Below, piece by piece: positions 7,125 through 15,520 of a stretch of DNA of 16,878 bases. This DNA is from Spirochaeta sp. UBA2779 (GTDB lineage: Bacteria > Spirochaetota > Spirochaetia > DSM-2461), in contig DEIH01000158.1 of assembly GCA_002352375.1 (NCBI GenBank), forward strand, positions 1,992-18,869. The letters run 5' to 3'. The notes beneath the pieces are model-generated. The model was not told where the DNA came from and made no database searches. It saw only the letters and a program-made list of their open reading frames with translations. The position numbers were made by a program, and so were the translations under genes. Each line of letters begins with the position of its first letter. Position 1 is the first letter of the stretch.

Positions 7125-7987
7125 AGATCTACCTCTCGGGAGTTTAAATATTTATATATAGGAAATGCAATTACCGAGACAAGAATGAAGAGAAAGACAT
7201 TTCCGGCTGTCGAAAGGCCGAAGAATCCGCTGCTGTACTGCTTGTATATAATTGAGGCAAGAAGATCGGTTGTGAAACCTGGGCCTCCTTTGGTCATACT
7301 CCAAATTAAATCAAAGGTTCTCAGCCCGCCTATTAAAGCCAGAATAATTACGGAATTCATCGCCGGACGAACCAGCGGAAGGGTGATATGTCGAAACTTG
7401 TCAAATCTGTTACCACCATCAATCGATAGAGCTTCATAATATTGCGTTGGGATAGAAGAAATTCCAGCAATAAAGATTACCGTTGCTATACCAACGCCCT
7501 TCCATACATCTACATTGATAACAGAAAGAAGAGCCAGTTTTGTATTCCCTAACCAATCCGGACCGGTTATACCAATAAACATCAAACCCCTGTTTATCGC
7601 ACCCTTTGATGGATGCATCAAACTGTTGAAAGTAATTCCAACCGCAATTGTGCTTATCAAATTCGGGAAGAAAACAACAGCTCTCAAATAGTTTTTTGTT
7701 CTGATTTCAGAGGTCAGGTAAACCCCCAGAGCCAAGCCAAAAACAACCTTGAGACCACAAGTCAGAAAGGCATAAAGAAAAGTATTCTGAAAACCGATCC
7801 GTAGAGAATCTTCTGAGAAAAACATCCTGAAGTTCTCAAGGCCGATATATGTCCAATCCGTTAAGGTCCACCTTGTCAGGCTGAAAAAGAGTGAGCTGAT
7901 AGCTGGAATCAGAAAGAAAATAGTAAAAACCAATCCTGCTGGGAGTAAAAATAGGTAACTGTAATAGTTTTTCATCTGCTTTATCAT
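7121..7987 (-). CDS. carbohydrate ABC transporter permease, MalF/LplB-like (CUT1)
   Basis: This 288-residue inner-membrane permease has six predicted helices, beginning YLFLLPAGLVFTIFFLIP as in LplB/UgpA-type proteins. The EAA loop is YYEALSIDGGNRFDKF followed by ITLPLVRP. The product pairs with the MalG-like permease encoded next, with which it shares an ATGA overlap. The start region is weak: no AGGAG-type site precedes the ATG at 7987, and a strong hairpin with a U-tract ends about 20 bases upstream. Both should lower permease output relative to the binding protein, as is usual for such systems. The binding-protein gene lies upstream in the same direction, 97 bases away. Confidence 0.92.
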   Translation of the reverse strand: MIKQMKNYYSYLFLLPAGLVFTIFFLIPAISSLFFSLTRWTLTDWTYIGLENFRMFFSEDSLRIGFQNTFLYAFLTCGLKVVFGLALGVYLTSEIRTKNYLRAVVFFPNLISTIAVGITFNSLMHPSKGAINRGLMFIGITGPDWLGNTKLALLSVINVDVWKGVGIATVIFIAGISSIPTQYYEALSIDGGNRFDKFRHITLPLVRPAMNSVIILALIGGLRTFDLIWSMTKGGPGFTTDLLASIIYKQYSSGFFGLSTAGNVFLFILVSVIAFPIYKYLNSREVDL

Positions 7988-8000
7988 ATGGAATTTCCCG

Positions 8001-8032
8001 AAAAAGAGAGCAGATTGGACTCCAATCTGCTC
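8001..8032 (-). terminator. intercistronic hairpin with U-tract between binding protein and permease genes (attenuator-like)
   Basis: On the minus strand GAGCAGATTGG and CCAATCTGCTC form a perfect 11-bp stem with a three-base AGT loop (arms 8022-8032 and 8008-8018), followed directly by TCTTTTTC. This is a textbook intrinsic terminator placed inside an operon. It should terminate part of the transcription and/or shield the 3' end of the binding-protein mRNA, giving more binding protein than permease. Confidence 0.85.
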
Positions 8033-8084
8033 AGATTTTAATTATTCAAGGTTCTGACAAATTTGCAAATTATAATCTCTGGTT

Positions 8085-9383
8085 TTACCAACCAGGTAAA
8101 TTAAGCTGTTTTGCCTGTTTTTCCGTATCCCTGTCATATTTTTCAGCTGCATCAAGAGGTTCAGAAATACCAGAACCTACTTCAACACAGATTTGTGGAG
8201 AATTTGGAGCCTTAACAGGGGTGATGAACTCAAGTGCCGGAGCTGTCTGGTCGTTTTCAAAGTACTTCATCAGATCCAGAACTCCAGAGGGAGTATCTGC
8301 CGGAAGTTCAACACCCTTAACAACAAAAGGGCCATCCGCTTTATTTGTTGCAGAATAAATAGCAAGGCCCTCAGGAGAAACGTAGAAATCAGCCCATTGT
8401 TTTGCCAAATCTACATTTTCCCCATCTTTGTAGATGTAAATTGAATTGGGCAGCCATACAGTAGTACCATTCAGTCCCGGAGCATTATCAGGCTGTGCGA
8501 AAAAACCAATATCTTCAACCTGATCAGGATAATTATTGGTCAGTGCGGCAAATGCAAAAGTAAGCATGGGATAGTGGACACCATCTCCTTCAGCAAGCAT
8601 TCCCAATGCTTCATCATAGGTTGTTGCAAGGTAATCACTGTTCATAAAATCCCGCTCTTGAACTTCTTTGTATTTATAAAAAGCCTCAAGTGCCGCTGGT
8701 GTTGTCGCATATTTTGCTTCATTTTTCGTGAACCTTTCAGCAAAATCAGGTACCTGCTGCTGAACATAGTAAAAGTCCGAAAGAAGGAAAAGCTGGGCAG
8801 TCCAATCATCCTTGTATGAACCGATAACGGCTGTTTTTCCGGCATCTTTTACAACTTGGCAATTGTCCATGAACTCATCCCATGTCATCGGAACTTCAAG
8901 CCCCAGTTCTCTATAAGCTTTCTTGTTATAAAGAATACCACCGGCAGCAGAAGAACTGGCAGGTATACCGAATATTTTGCCGTTTACCGTTACCGTCTGT
9001 TTATAGCTACTGGAAATCTTATCCATGTAGCTTTCATTGGTCAGGTCTACAAAATTCCGCTCTGGATTTAAAGCTGTCAGCAAAGATCCGGAATTAAAGT
9101 AAACCAGATCGGACATTTCGCCGGTTGCAAGGCGTGTCTTGAGGAGATTCTCCCCTTCTGCACTTCCGGGCCTGAGTTCAATTTCAGTTGCAACTCCCGT
9201 TTTGCTTTCAAAAGCAGCCGCAACAGCTTTAATACCGTCAAGGGAAGTGGCATTATCGATTAATAAGACAAGAACGGGACTCTCTTCACTCTGGTCGCTC
9301 ACGTTGTCACTGTTGCCGTTTGCAAACAGCCCTGGTAGCACAACCAGACAAATAATGGCAATTACCAGCATCAATTTCTTCAT
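8085..9383 (-). CDS. extracellular sugar-binding protein of a CUT1 ABC transporter (family 1 SBP)
   Basis: This is a 432-residue solute-binding protein. Residues 1-21 form a signal peptide (MKK, a hydrophobic core, then PGLFA) with probable signal-peptidase I cleavage before N22. There is no lipobox cysteine, so it should be periplasmic rather than a lipoprotein. The mature part has family-1 features: an N-terminal VLLIDN strand, AAAFESKTGV, a GEMSDLVYFNSGS segment, GKIFGIPAS, a YNKKAYRELGLEVPMTWDEF hinge and a C-terminal TWLP-like TVWLPNSIYI. It delivers ligand to the two permeases. A good AAGGAG site lies upstream, and 92 bases separate it from the response-regulator gene, enough for its own promoter. 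An 11-bp hairpin follows it. Confidence 0.93.
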   Translation of the reverse strand: MKKLMLVIAIICLVVLPGLFANGNSDNVSDQSEESPVLVLLIDNATSLDGIKAVAAAFESKTGVATEIELRPGSAEGENLLKTRLATGEMSDLVYFNSGSLLTALNPERNFVDLTNESYMDKISSSYKQTVTVNGKIFGIPASSSAAGGILYNKKAYRELGLEVPMTWDEFMDNCQVVKDAGKTAVIGSYKDDWTAQLFLLSDFYYVQQQVPDFAERFTKNEAKYATTPAALEAFYKYKEVQERDFMNSDYLATTYDEALGMLAEGDGVHYPMLTFAFAALTNNYPDQVEDIGFFAQPDNAPGLNGTTVWLPNSIYIYKDGENVDLAKQWADFYVSPEGLAIYSATNKADGPFVVKGVELPADTPSGVLDLMKYFENDQTAPALEFITPVKAPNSPQICVEVGSGISEPLDAAEKYDRDTEKQAKQLNLPGW

Positions 9384-9475
9384 AAATGCTCCTTAATTTA
9401 GATTTATTACAGAATAATGGTGTATATCATTGGAGAAAATGGACTATCTGGTACAAGGATGTGGAAAAATTAACT

Positions 9476-10987
9476 CTATAAACGTAATTCTCTATATTGA
9501 AGCGGAGAGATACCTTTGGTTGCCTTGAATACCTTGCTGAAATACGATGCATCTTCATATCCCACCATGAGTGAAAGATCTTTTAAAAGAATTTCAGAAG
9601 ATTCTTTCATTAGAATGATACTTTTTTCAATACGTAATATTCGAATGAACTCAGTGACACTCTGGTCCATATATTTATGAAATATTTTGTTCAAATATGA
9701 CTGGGAAATACTGAAAGTCCGACATAAAAAGGGAACTGATAACTCATCTCCAATATGAGTTGAAATATAGCTGGTAATCCTTTCCAGTGATTCACGGCTT
9801 CCCATTTTCGGCGTTAAAGATTCGATATGAGAGAGAGCGGTTTTGAAGATAATAATAAAACGATCAAATAAATCATTATAATTAAGACTGTCCATAACCG
9901 CAGTATCCAGTTCTACTTCCAGGCTAATCTCAATATCACATTTATCGGGACAATATTGAAGCACATGGGTAATGATGTGTCTCAGCTCTATTAACAGCTT
10001 CAGCATTGGTAATCGATCTTTTTGCCAAATATGGAAATGGGACTTAAGATCCTGGTTAAGAATATCAGCCTTTCCATTCTGACAGACAAAATCCAGCTTT
10101 TTGAAAAAGAGGGAATCCAGGGAAGTGATTTTTAACCCTTCAGATGTAGATGGAGAATCTTCGAAAAAAATACGAGATTCTCCCAGAATTGATTGTTCTC
10201 TAAGAATTTGGTAAAGCTTTGTTAGATGAAGATTTGTTTTATTTACCGGAAAGCTTATAGCTAAAACTGCGTTATAGAAAGAGCTGCTTGGTAGAGAGAT
10301 ACTGAGCTTTTTTACAAGCTCCTGGAATCGGCTGTAGTGAAGCTTCTCAGCCTGGGCTACTAAACACCATTCATTATCATCCCGCCCTTCGAAAAGCCAG
10401 ACAGACTCTTTTTCTTTCGGAAGTAAAACTCCAATAAATTTATCTATCATTTCTTTTGAAGGTTTATTCCCAATAGCTTGAGTAAATCGGGAATGTAGGC
10501 CATTTCGTCTGATAACCGCCATCAGGAGTTTTCCTGCAGGTTTTGTTCCTGAAGTTATTTGACCTGAAAGCTGCAAGATGAGATCCCTTCGTATATCATC
10601 GTATTTACGAAGAGAAAGCTTTCTATGAACCTTTTCAAGGAGGGAGACAAGGGCCGGGATATTAATTGGTTTAAGAAGATAATCAATAACATCAGATTTT
10701 ATAGCTTTTTTAGCATATTGAAATTCCTGATACCCGCTAATGATAATTGAATAGATTTCGGGCTGGAAATCTTTAACTCTGGCGACTAAATCCATCCCAT
10801 CCATTCTGGGCATCCGAATATCGCTGATAAGAAGATCGGGGTTCATTTTTTCTACCATTTCAAAAGCCTGAAATCCATCTTCAGCTATCCCGACTACCTC
10901 AAAGCCGAGACACTTTTTCTTAATTATCGAATTCAGATGACGCTGTGCTGCCGGCTCATCCTCTGCAAGAATTATTTTGAAAATCAT
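9476..10987 (-). CDS. YesN-type response regulator with AraC DNA-binding domain
   Basis: This 503-residue protein has a receiver domain (residues 1-~120) with the acidic pocket E9/D10, phospho-acceptor D56 in SDIRMPRMDG, the switch segment IIISGYQEF and the conserved Lys in YLLKP. A long divergent middle region follows. The last ~100 residues are an AraC/XylS double helix-turn-helix (LCRTFSISQSYLNKIFHKY and the closing VGYEDASYFSKVFKATKGISP). This is the standard YesN layout: phosphorylation by the partner kinase should promote binding near the sugar genes. Its ATG overlaps the kinase stop (ATGA), so the pair is co-translated. It probably activates the rhamnosidase and/or transporter promoters, which have no strong -35/-10 match. 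That role is inferred from position. Confidence 0.93.
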   Translation of the reverse strand: MIFKIILAEDEPAAQRHLNSIIKKKCLGFEVVGIAEDGFQAFEMVEKMNPDLLISDIRMPRMDGMDLVARVKDFQPEIYSIIISGYQEFQYAKKAIKSDVIDYLLKPINIPALVSLLEKVHRKLSLRKYDDIRRDLILQLSGQITSGTKPAGKLLMAVIRRNGLHSRFTQAIGNKPSKEMIDKFIGVLLPKEKESVWLFEGRDDNEWCLVAQAEKLHYSRFQELVKKLSISLPSSSFYNAVLAISFPVNKTNLHLTKLYQILREQSILGESRIFFEDSPSTSEGLKITSLDSLFFKKLDFVCQNGKADILNQDLKSHFHIWQKDRLPMLKLLIELRHIITHVLQYCPDKCDIEISLEVELDTAVMDSLNYNDLFDRFIIIFKTALSHIESLTPKMGSRESLERITSYISTHIGDELSVPFLCRTFSISQSYLNKIFHKYMDQSVTEFIRILRIEKSIILMKESSEILLKDLSLMVGYEDASYFSKVFKATKGISPLQYRELRL

Positions 10988-12756
10988 TTTTCCCCCGGCT
11001 CTTTATTCATTTCCCCACTAATTTGAATCTCAACACCACCCTTTGGAAGGTTGTCAATTTTAAATCTGAATTTATCATGATAGTAAAGAAAGAGACGGGC
11101 ATATGTATTTGCAAGTCCCAGACCGCCCAAATTCAGTTCAACATTGGAAGATGGTGAATTAAGGACCTCCCTGATTTCAGAAAAACGCGTTCGAATTTGT
11201 TTCAATTTATTCTCAGAAATCCCGCTGCCATCATCTGCAATACTTAAAAGCCAGCCATCAACCTCATTATGGAAACCTTTTATTTTAATATTTACCTTCT
11301 TCCTGCTCTTATGGAAGTTATGATTAATACTGTTTTCAATAATGGGCTGAAGTATCATCTTGGGAATTTTAACTTTCAAGATTTTTTTATCCATGAGGCA
11401 GGAATAGGTAAGTTTGTGCTCATATCTATTTTTCATTAACGACAAATAGTTCATTGCATGATCAATTTCAAACTTGATTGTCGTATCCCGCTCTCCTGTT
11501 GAGGTTGAGTATCGTAACAATGCCGCCGTTCTGTCACAGACATCACAAATATCTTCATTTCCACTTTCCAAACCCATACTTGAAATGACATTCAACAGAT
11601 TATAGAGAAAGTGGGGGTTAACCTGAGCCTGAAGAGAATCAAAATTAGCCTGAAGTTGTAGTGATTGAGAAACAATTTCTCGATTTAGAGCTTCATTAAG
11701 ACGATTGTGGAAGTGAGTCAGAGCAAAGTCTAATGCTTCTATTTCGTTATTTGCGTTATTCAAATTCGCGGATGTTGGCAAAGACCCGAGTTCAATTGTA
11801 TCTATGTGCTTCCTTAACTCTCTGAGAGGCCTTGTCAGTTGAATAGTAAAGTATCTGATTCCATAAAGTGAAATTAACAAAACTGCCATGGTTATCATAA
11901 AAAATATCCATATTGTTTTTACCGTTGCTGAGATTCCAGCCCAACGATCTCTACTGATTTCTATACTGATATGCGAATATTTAGAAATTGTTTGATATGT
12001 ATACGGGTCCCTGAAGAATACCCATCTCCTCGGCAGCGGTAAATTTATAGACTGATAAAGGATTTCTCCTTCCCGGGTACGTGTTGTTACGCTGATATTC
12101 ATCTCATCTGGAGTATTGAAAATTTTTTCTACTATTGAATAGGGATTCTGAATTTCAATATATCCAGTGATTTTTCCCTCTTGAAAATCATCCACAGCCC
12201 TGATAATTCCCATTACTGGAACCCGACCCTCTACATCCCATGGGTCCAGATACATCGGCATCACCATAATTCGGCCAGAGAGATTACCGCTTCGTTCCAG
12301 ATAAATATTGTTGTCCAGCCAGTGACGTATCGTGGCTTTCTCCGGATATGAATCAAAATTATTACTGTAATAATCCAAAGAGGGTGTGTACACAGAAACT
12401 CTATAGAAATCACGCATCAGGGAGTACCGATATATCGATTTCTCAATATATTTTAATGCCTCTACAATATCTTTCTGATAACGGCCATCATCTCTCTCAA
12501 AATGGGCCAGGGTTACTAAGGACGGAATAAATTCCGATAGCGAAAGTATATCCGTCGATGCAAAATCCATGGTGGAAATGACAGTATCGAGCTGATCAGA
12601 CATCCGATCTGCTCGGTTTACCAAATCCTGATATACAGCTTTATCCGTTTTTGAAACCTTAGAAATAAAATACACCAGACTGAAAGAAACAATTAAAACC
12701 GTTACAAAAAGAGAATAAGTAAGCAGGATCCGAGCCTGGAAACCTGCCTGTTTCAT
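10984..12756 (-). CDS. YesM-type sensor histidine kinase (HisKA_7TM-less, LytS/YesM family)
   Basis: This is a 590-residue membrane kinase. TM1 is at about residues 10-32, a large extracytoplasmic sensor region covers ~33-280 (probably double-Cache), and TM2 is at ~281-301. A HAMP domain follows (TIQLTRPLRELRKHI). The phospho-acceptor is H382 in QVNPHFLYN, the hallmark of the His_kinase family. The ATPase domain has ILQPIIENS (N475), DDGSGI (508-513) and GGLGLANTYARL (544-555). It should sense an extracellular sugar, directly or through the binding protein, and phosphorylate the YesN-type partner encoded next, with which it overlaps by four bases. A GGAGG site precedes its ATG, and only 38 bases separate it from the rhamnosidase gene, so it is probably in the same transcript. 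Confidence 0.94.
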   Translation of the reverse strand: MKQAGFQARILLTYSLFVTVLIVSFSLVYFISKVSKTDKAVYQDLVNRADRMSDQLDTVISTMDFASTDILSLSEFIPSLVTLAHFERDDGRYQKDIVEALKYIEKSIYRYSLMRDFYRVSVYTPSLDYYSNNFDSYPEKATIRHWLDNNIYLERSGNLSGRIMVMPMYLDPWDVEGRVPVMGIIRAVDDFQEGKITGYIEIQNPYSIVEKIFNTPDEMNISVTTRTREGEILYQSINLPLPRRWVFFRDPYTYQTISKYSHISIEISRDRWAGISATVKTIWIFFMITMAVLLISLYGIRYFTIQLTRPLRELRKHIDTIELGSLPTSANLNNANNEIEALDFALTHFHNRLNEALNREIVSQSLQLQANFDSLQAQVNPHFLYNLLNVISSMGLESGNEDICDVCDRTAALLRYSTSTGERDTTIKFEIDHAMNYLSLMKNRYEHKLTYSCLMDKKILKVKIPKMILQPIIENSINHNFHKSRKKVNIKIKGFHNEVDGWLLSIADDGSGISENKLKQIRTRFSEIREVLNSPSSNVELNLGGLGLANTYARLFLYYHDKFRFKIDNLPKGGVEIQISGEMNKEPGEK

Positions 12757-12794
12757 TCTGATTTCCTCCAGTTTAAAACTTTATACTATTCTAC

Positions 12795-15383
12795 CTAACG
12801 CTGCTTCGGCATTTTTTTATTGAAATCATACACTCCGGAGCCTAACAGTAACACCTTTTTTTCACCTGGGATTGTAAGTTCTCCAATTGCATTAACAGGA
12901 ATCTCAACAGTTACGTTAAAATCATCTCCAACGCTCCGCCAATTGATTGAGGCCGAGCCATAAGGGGTTGAAAGCCTGGCTGAGGCTGATGAAATTCCAC
13001 CTCCAGGCTGTGGCTTGAACAGTATCTTCTTGTATCCTGGAGATGTCTCATCAGCAGAAATACCGGCAACTGTTCCATAAAGCCAGGAACCAACAGAGCC
13101 ATACGCATAATGATTAAAAGAATTCATATCGGGACTCCAGAGGGAACCATCCGGTTTGAGTCCATCCCAATGCTCCCATATCGTTGTTGCCCCCATTTTC
13201 ACCTGATACAACCAGGAAGGATAATCTTCTTGCAGCAGGAGTTTGTACGCCACATCGGTCCTTCCATTACAGCTAAGTGCGTCACAAATGTAAGGAGTTC
13301 CAAGGAAGCCTGTCGTCAGATGGGTTCCTTCCTTCTCAAGAAGAAGTACCAGATCATTCACTGTACGTTTAACATAGTCTTGAGGAGTCAATGAAAAGTA
13401 TAAAGCAAGGGCGTGAGCTGTTTGCGTTGAGACGGCAAGACGGCCTGATGGTGTAAAAAACTCTTCCTGGAAAGCTTGACGGATTCGATTGTAGAGTGAG
13501 CTGTAATACCCGGTATCTTCAGCTTTTTCCAGGAGCAATGCCGTTTTTCTGAGTATATCAACTGAATTAGCGTAAAACACAGTTGCGGTAAAATCATTGG
13601 GGGTAGCTCCGAAATAACTGCCCTCTTTGGCATCAATAGCTACCCAGTCTCCAAAATGGAATCCTGAATCCCATATAAGCCTGTCCCGGGCATGTTTCTC
13701 GATGTAAGCTACCCAACGTTTCATTACACTATAATTTTCTTCAAGCACCCGGCGATCGGCATATTGTCTGTAGATTTCCCAGGGACAGATAACCGCAGCA
13801 TCGGCCCATCCAGTTGCCGAATGATTCGACTCAAGCAAATCGTCATTTCCTGCAACATCATTCAGGACATCAGGAATGACATGGGGCACACCCCCGTCAG
13901 TAAGCTGTTCACTCTTGAGATCTCGGAGCCATTTTGTAAAAAATGATACAGAGTCTCTGAGATTGCAGGCTGTAGCAATGAAAACCTGTGCATCTCCGGT
14001 CCAACCAAGACGTTCATCCCGCTGGGGACAATCCGTCGGTATATCTAAAAAATTACCCTTCATTCCCCAATGAATATTGTGATGAAGCTGGTTAATCAGG
14101 GGATGGGAGCACTCGAAGGAACCTGTCTGAATCATCTCTGAATGCAGTACGACAGCCTTAAAATTATCCTTTTCAGGTATTCCGGGATATTCTTCCAGAA
14201 GAACATATCGAAAACCCTGAAATGTGAAGTTCGGATTGTATTCTTCAACCCCATTGCCACTCAGGATATATTTGATTTTCTGTTTGGCTGAACGGAGGTT
14301 TTCAGTATATAGATTTCCTTCTGAATCAAGTATTTCAGCATGCTTCAGGACGACTCTATCACCCCTTTTTCCTGACACTCGAAATTGGACCCAACCGGTT
14401 AAGTTCTGCCCAAAATCCAGGATTGTTCTCCCTTCAGTATCTTTAAGAAACTTAACAGGGTTCAGAACCTCCTGTGCTGTCACCAGCGGGCCATCCTGAG
14501 CACATACGATTGATGGATCCTGATTCAGGATATCAACCTTTTTCCATTCAGAGTGTCCCTCATTGCGTGCATCATATTCTTCTCCGTTATATAACTCGGA
14601 ATAGATAACCGGCGACGGTCCGGAATTCCAGGTTTGATCAGTAATAAGAGACTCTGAACTACCATCTTTAAAGTCAAGTCTGAGCACCATGCTGAATCCA
14701 GTTCTTTTTCCATAAACACACCTCTTGCCGACCCACCCGGCAAGATCACCTTTATACCAACCCGGTCCAACATGAGCGGCAAGAAGGTTCTCTCCGTTCT
14801 GAAGAAAATTGGTTACGTCATAAGTCTGGTAAAGAAGTCTGGATTTATAATTAGTCCACCCCGGTGCAAGCTCCGCATTACCGACTTTCTTTCCATTTAT
14901 ATGAAATTTGTAAACACCAAGCGCCGTGGAATATACCCTTGCCGATTCCAAAGGTTTTTTCAGTTTAATCACTTTTTGTAAAAACCACGCCTTAGAAGAT
15001 GCCGGGTCTACCTCATCCTTTGGAGAAATAAAAGGTGCATCCCAAACTCCCTCTATTAACAGACCGGTTTCAAAAAAAGCCTCCTGACTCCAACCACTTG
15101 ATTCACCAGTACTATCATCAACCATGATTCGGTAAAAATAGCGGTTGGATGGTAAAAGACTCTCTCCATTAAATTCGATGAGAACTGACTGATCACTTAT
15201 GATTTTACCACTGTCCCATATCAAATGATCAAACTGTGGGTCGGTAGAAACCTGCAGGATGTATGATTCTTGTAAAACATTCTGCTTGTCACTTTCCAGA
15301 ATCCAACTGAACCGAGGCCGTTTCACATCAATCCCAATGGGATTGCTCTGGTGTTCACAGCGGGGACTGTTAATTTTAATCAT
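12795..15383 (-). CDS. alpha-L-rhamnosidase, glycoside hydrolase family 78
   Basis: This 862-residue enzyme has the full GH78 layout: an N-terminal fibronectin-like domain (~1-110), the Bac_rhamnosid_N carbohydrate-binding region with YKFHINGKKVG and ELAPGWTNY (~130-300), a beta domain with LDFGQNLTGW (~322-331), the (alpha/alpha)6 catalytic domain, and a C-terminal beta-sandwich. Catalytic residues are visible: the DCPQRDERLGWTGD motif at 451-464, with E457 as likely general acid, and E737 in TTIWEHWDG as likely base. It inverts and releases terminal L-rhamnose from oligosaccharides, rhamnogalacturonan fragments or plant glycosides. No signal peptide is present, so it acts inside the cell on imported substrate. 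An AGGAG site lies six bases before the ATG. It is the first gene of the minus-strand locus and is divergent from the NifA-like regulator. Confidence 0.95.
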   Translation of the reverse strand: MIKINSPRCEHQSNPIGIDVKRPRFSWILESDKQNVLQESYILQVSTDPQFDHLIWDSGKIISDQSVLIEFNGESLLPSNRYFYRIMVDDSTGESSGWSQEAFFETGLLIEGVWDAPFISPKDEVDPASSKAWFLQKVIKLKKPLESARVYSTALGVYKFHINGKKVGNAELAPGWTNYKSRLLYQTYDVTNFLQNGENLLAAHVGPGWYKGDLAGWVGKRCVYGKRTGFSMVLRLDFKDGSSESLITDQTWNSGPSPVIYSELYNGEEYDARNEGHSEWKKVDILNQDPSIVCAQDGPLVTAQEVLNPVKFLKDTEGRTILDFGQNLTGWVQFRVSGKRGDRVVLKHAEILDSEGNLYTENLRSAKQKIKYILSGNGVEEYNPNFTFQGFRYVLLEEYPGIPEKDNFKAVVLHSEMIQTGSFECSHPLINQLHHNIHWGMKGNFLDIPTDCPQRDERLGWTGDAQVFIATACNLRDSVSFFTKWLRDLKSEQLTDGGVPHVIPDVLNDVAGNDDLLESNHSATGWADAAVICPWEIYRQYADRRVLEENYSVMKRWVAYIEKHARDRLIWDSGFHFGDWVAIDAKEGSYFGATPNDFTATVFYANSVDILRKTALLLEKAEDTGYYSSLYNRIRQAFQEEFFTPSGRLAVSTQTAHALALYFSLTPQDYVKRTVNDLVLLLEKEGTHLTTGFLGTPYICDALSCNGRTDVAYKLLLQEDYPSWLYQVKMGATTIWEHWDGLKPDGSLWSPDMNSFNHYAYGSVGSWLYGTVAGISADETSPGYKKILFKPQPGGGISSASARLSTPYGSASINWRSVGDDFNVTVEIPVNAIGELTIPGEKKVLLLGSGVYDFNKKMPKQR

Positions 15384-15437
15384 GGAAAACTCCTGTTATC
15401 AATACAGTCAAAGTAACAGCGGACAAGCTGCCTTAGC

Positions 15438-15457
15438 TGATATTTTGTTGAATATCA
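15438..15457. promoter_or_regulatory. inverted repeat in the divergent intergenic region, candidate operator
   Basis: TGATATT-N6-AATATCA is a perfect 7-bp inverted repeat spanning 20 bp. It sits between the rhamnosidase and the divergent regulator, 55 bases upstream of the former's ATG and 64 bases upstream of the latter's ATG at 15521. A CATAAT hexamer follows at 15458-15463. Size and spacing suit a dimeric regulator, but the site is AT-rich and chance is possible. Confidence 0.4.
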
Positions 15458-15520
15458 CATAATAAATTGGTCCCTGGGGACTCCAGTAGGGAAAAATCAA
15501 TCCTGTCGCATGGAGAATAT

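Larger units (their letters stand above)
5254..15383 (-). other. putative rhamnoside-utilisation operon (AT-rich catabolic locus)
   Basis: Seven same-strand genes run from GH78 to the UroD-fold gene. Three junctions are ATGA overlaps (kinase/regulator, permease/permease, permease/UroD-fold), and the other gaps are 38-97 bases. Content is sensing (YesM/YesN type), uptake (binding protein and two permeases), hydrolysis (GH78) and one unassigned enzyme. GC is visibly lower than in the flanking mnmA and alcohol dehydrogenase genes. The ABC ATPase and L-rhamnose catabolic enzymes must be elsewhere. Confidence 0.75.

Noticed and set aside
8060..8071. Twelve-base palindrome AATTTGCAAATT just after the binding-protein gene.
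   Set aside because: AT-rich and adjacent to the stop; no loop, no T-run and no matching copy elsewhere in the window.
9416..9431. AATG...CATT imperfect repeat upstream of the binding-protein gene as an operator.
   Set aside because: Half-sites of four bases are expected by chance in this AT-rich stretch.
15471..15490. CTGGG-GAC-TCCAG hairpin in the regulator leader as a riboswitch or attenuator.
   Set aside because: Only five base pairs including one G-T pair, with no U-tract or conserved riboswitch core.
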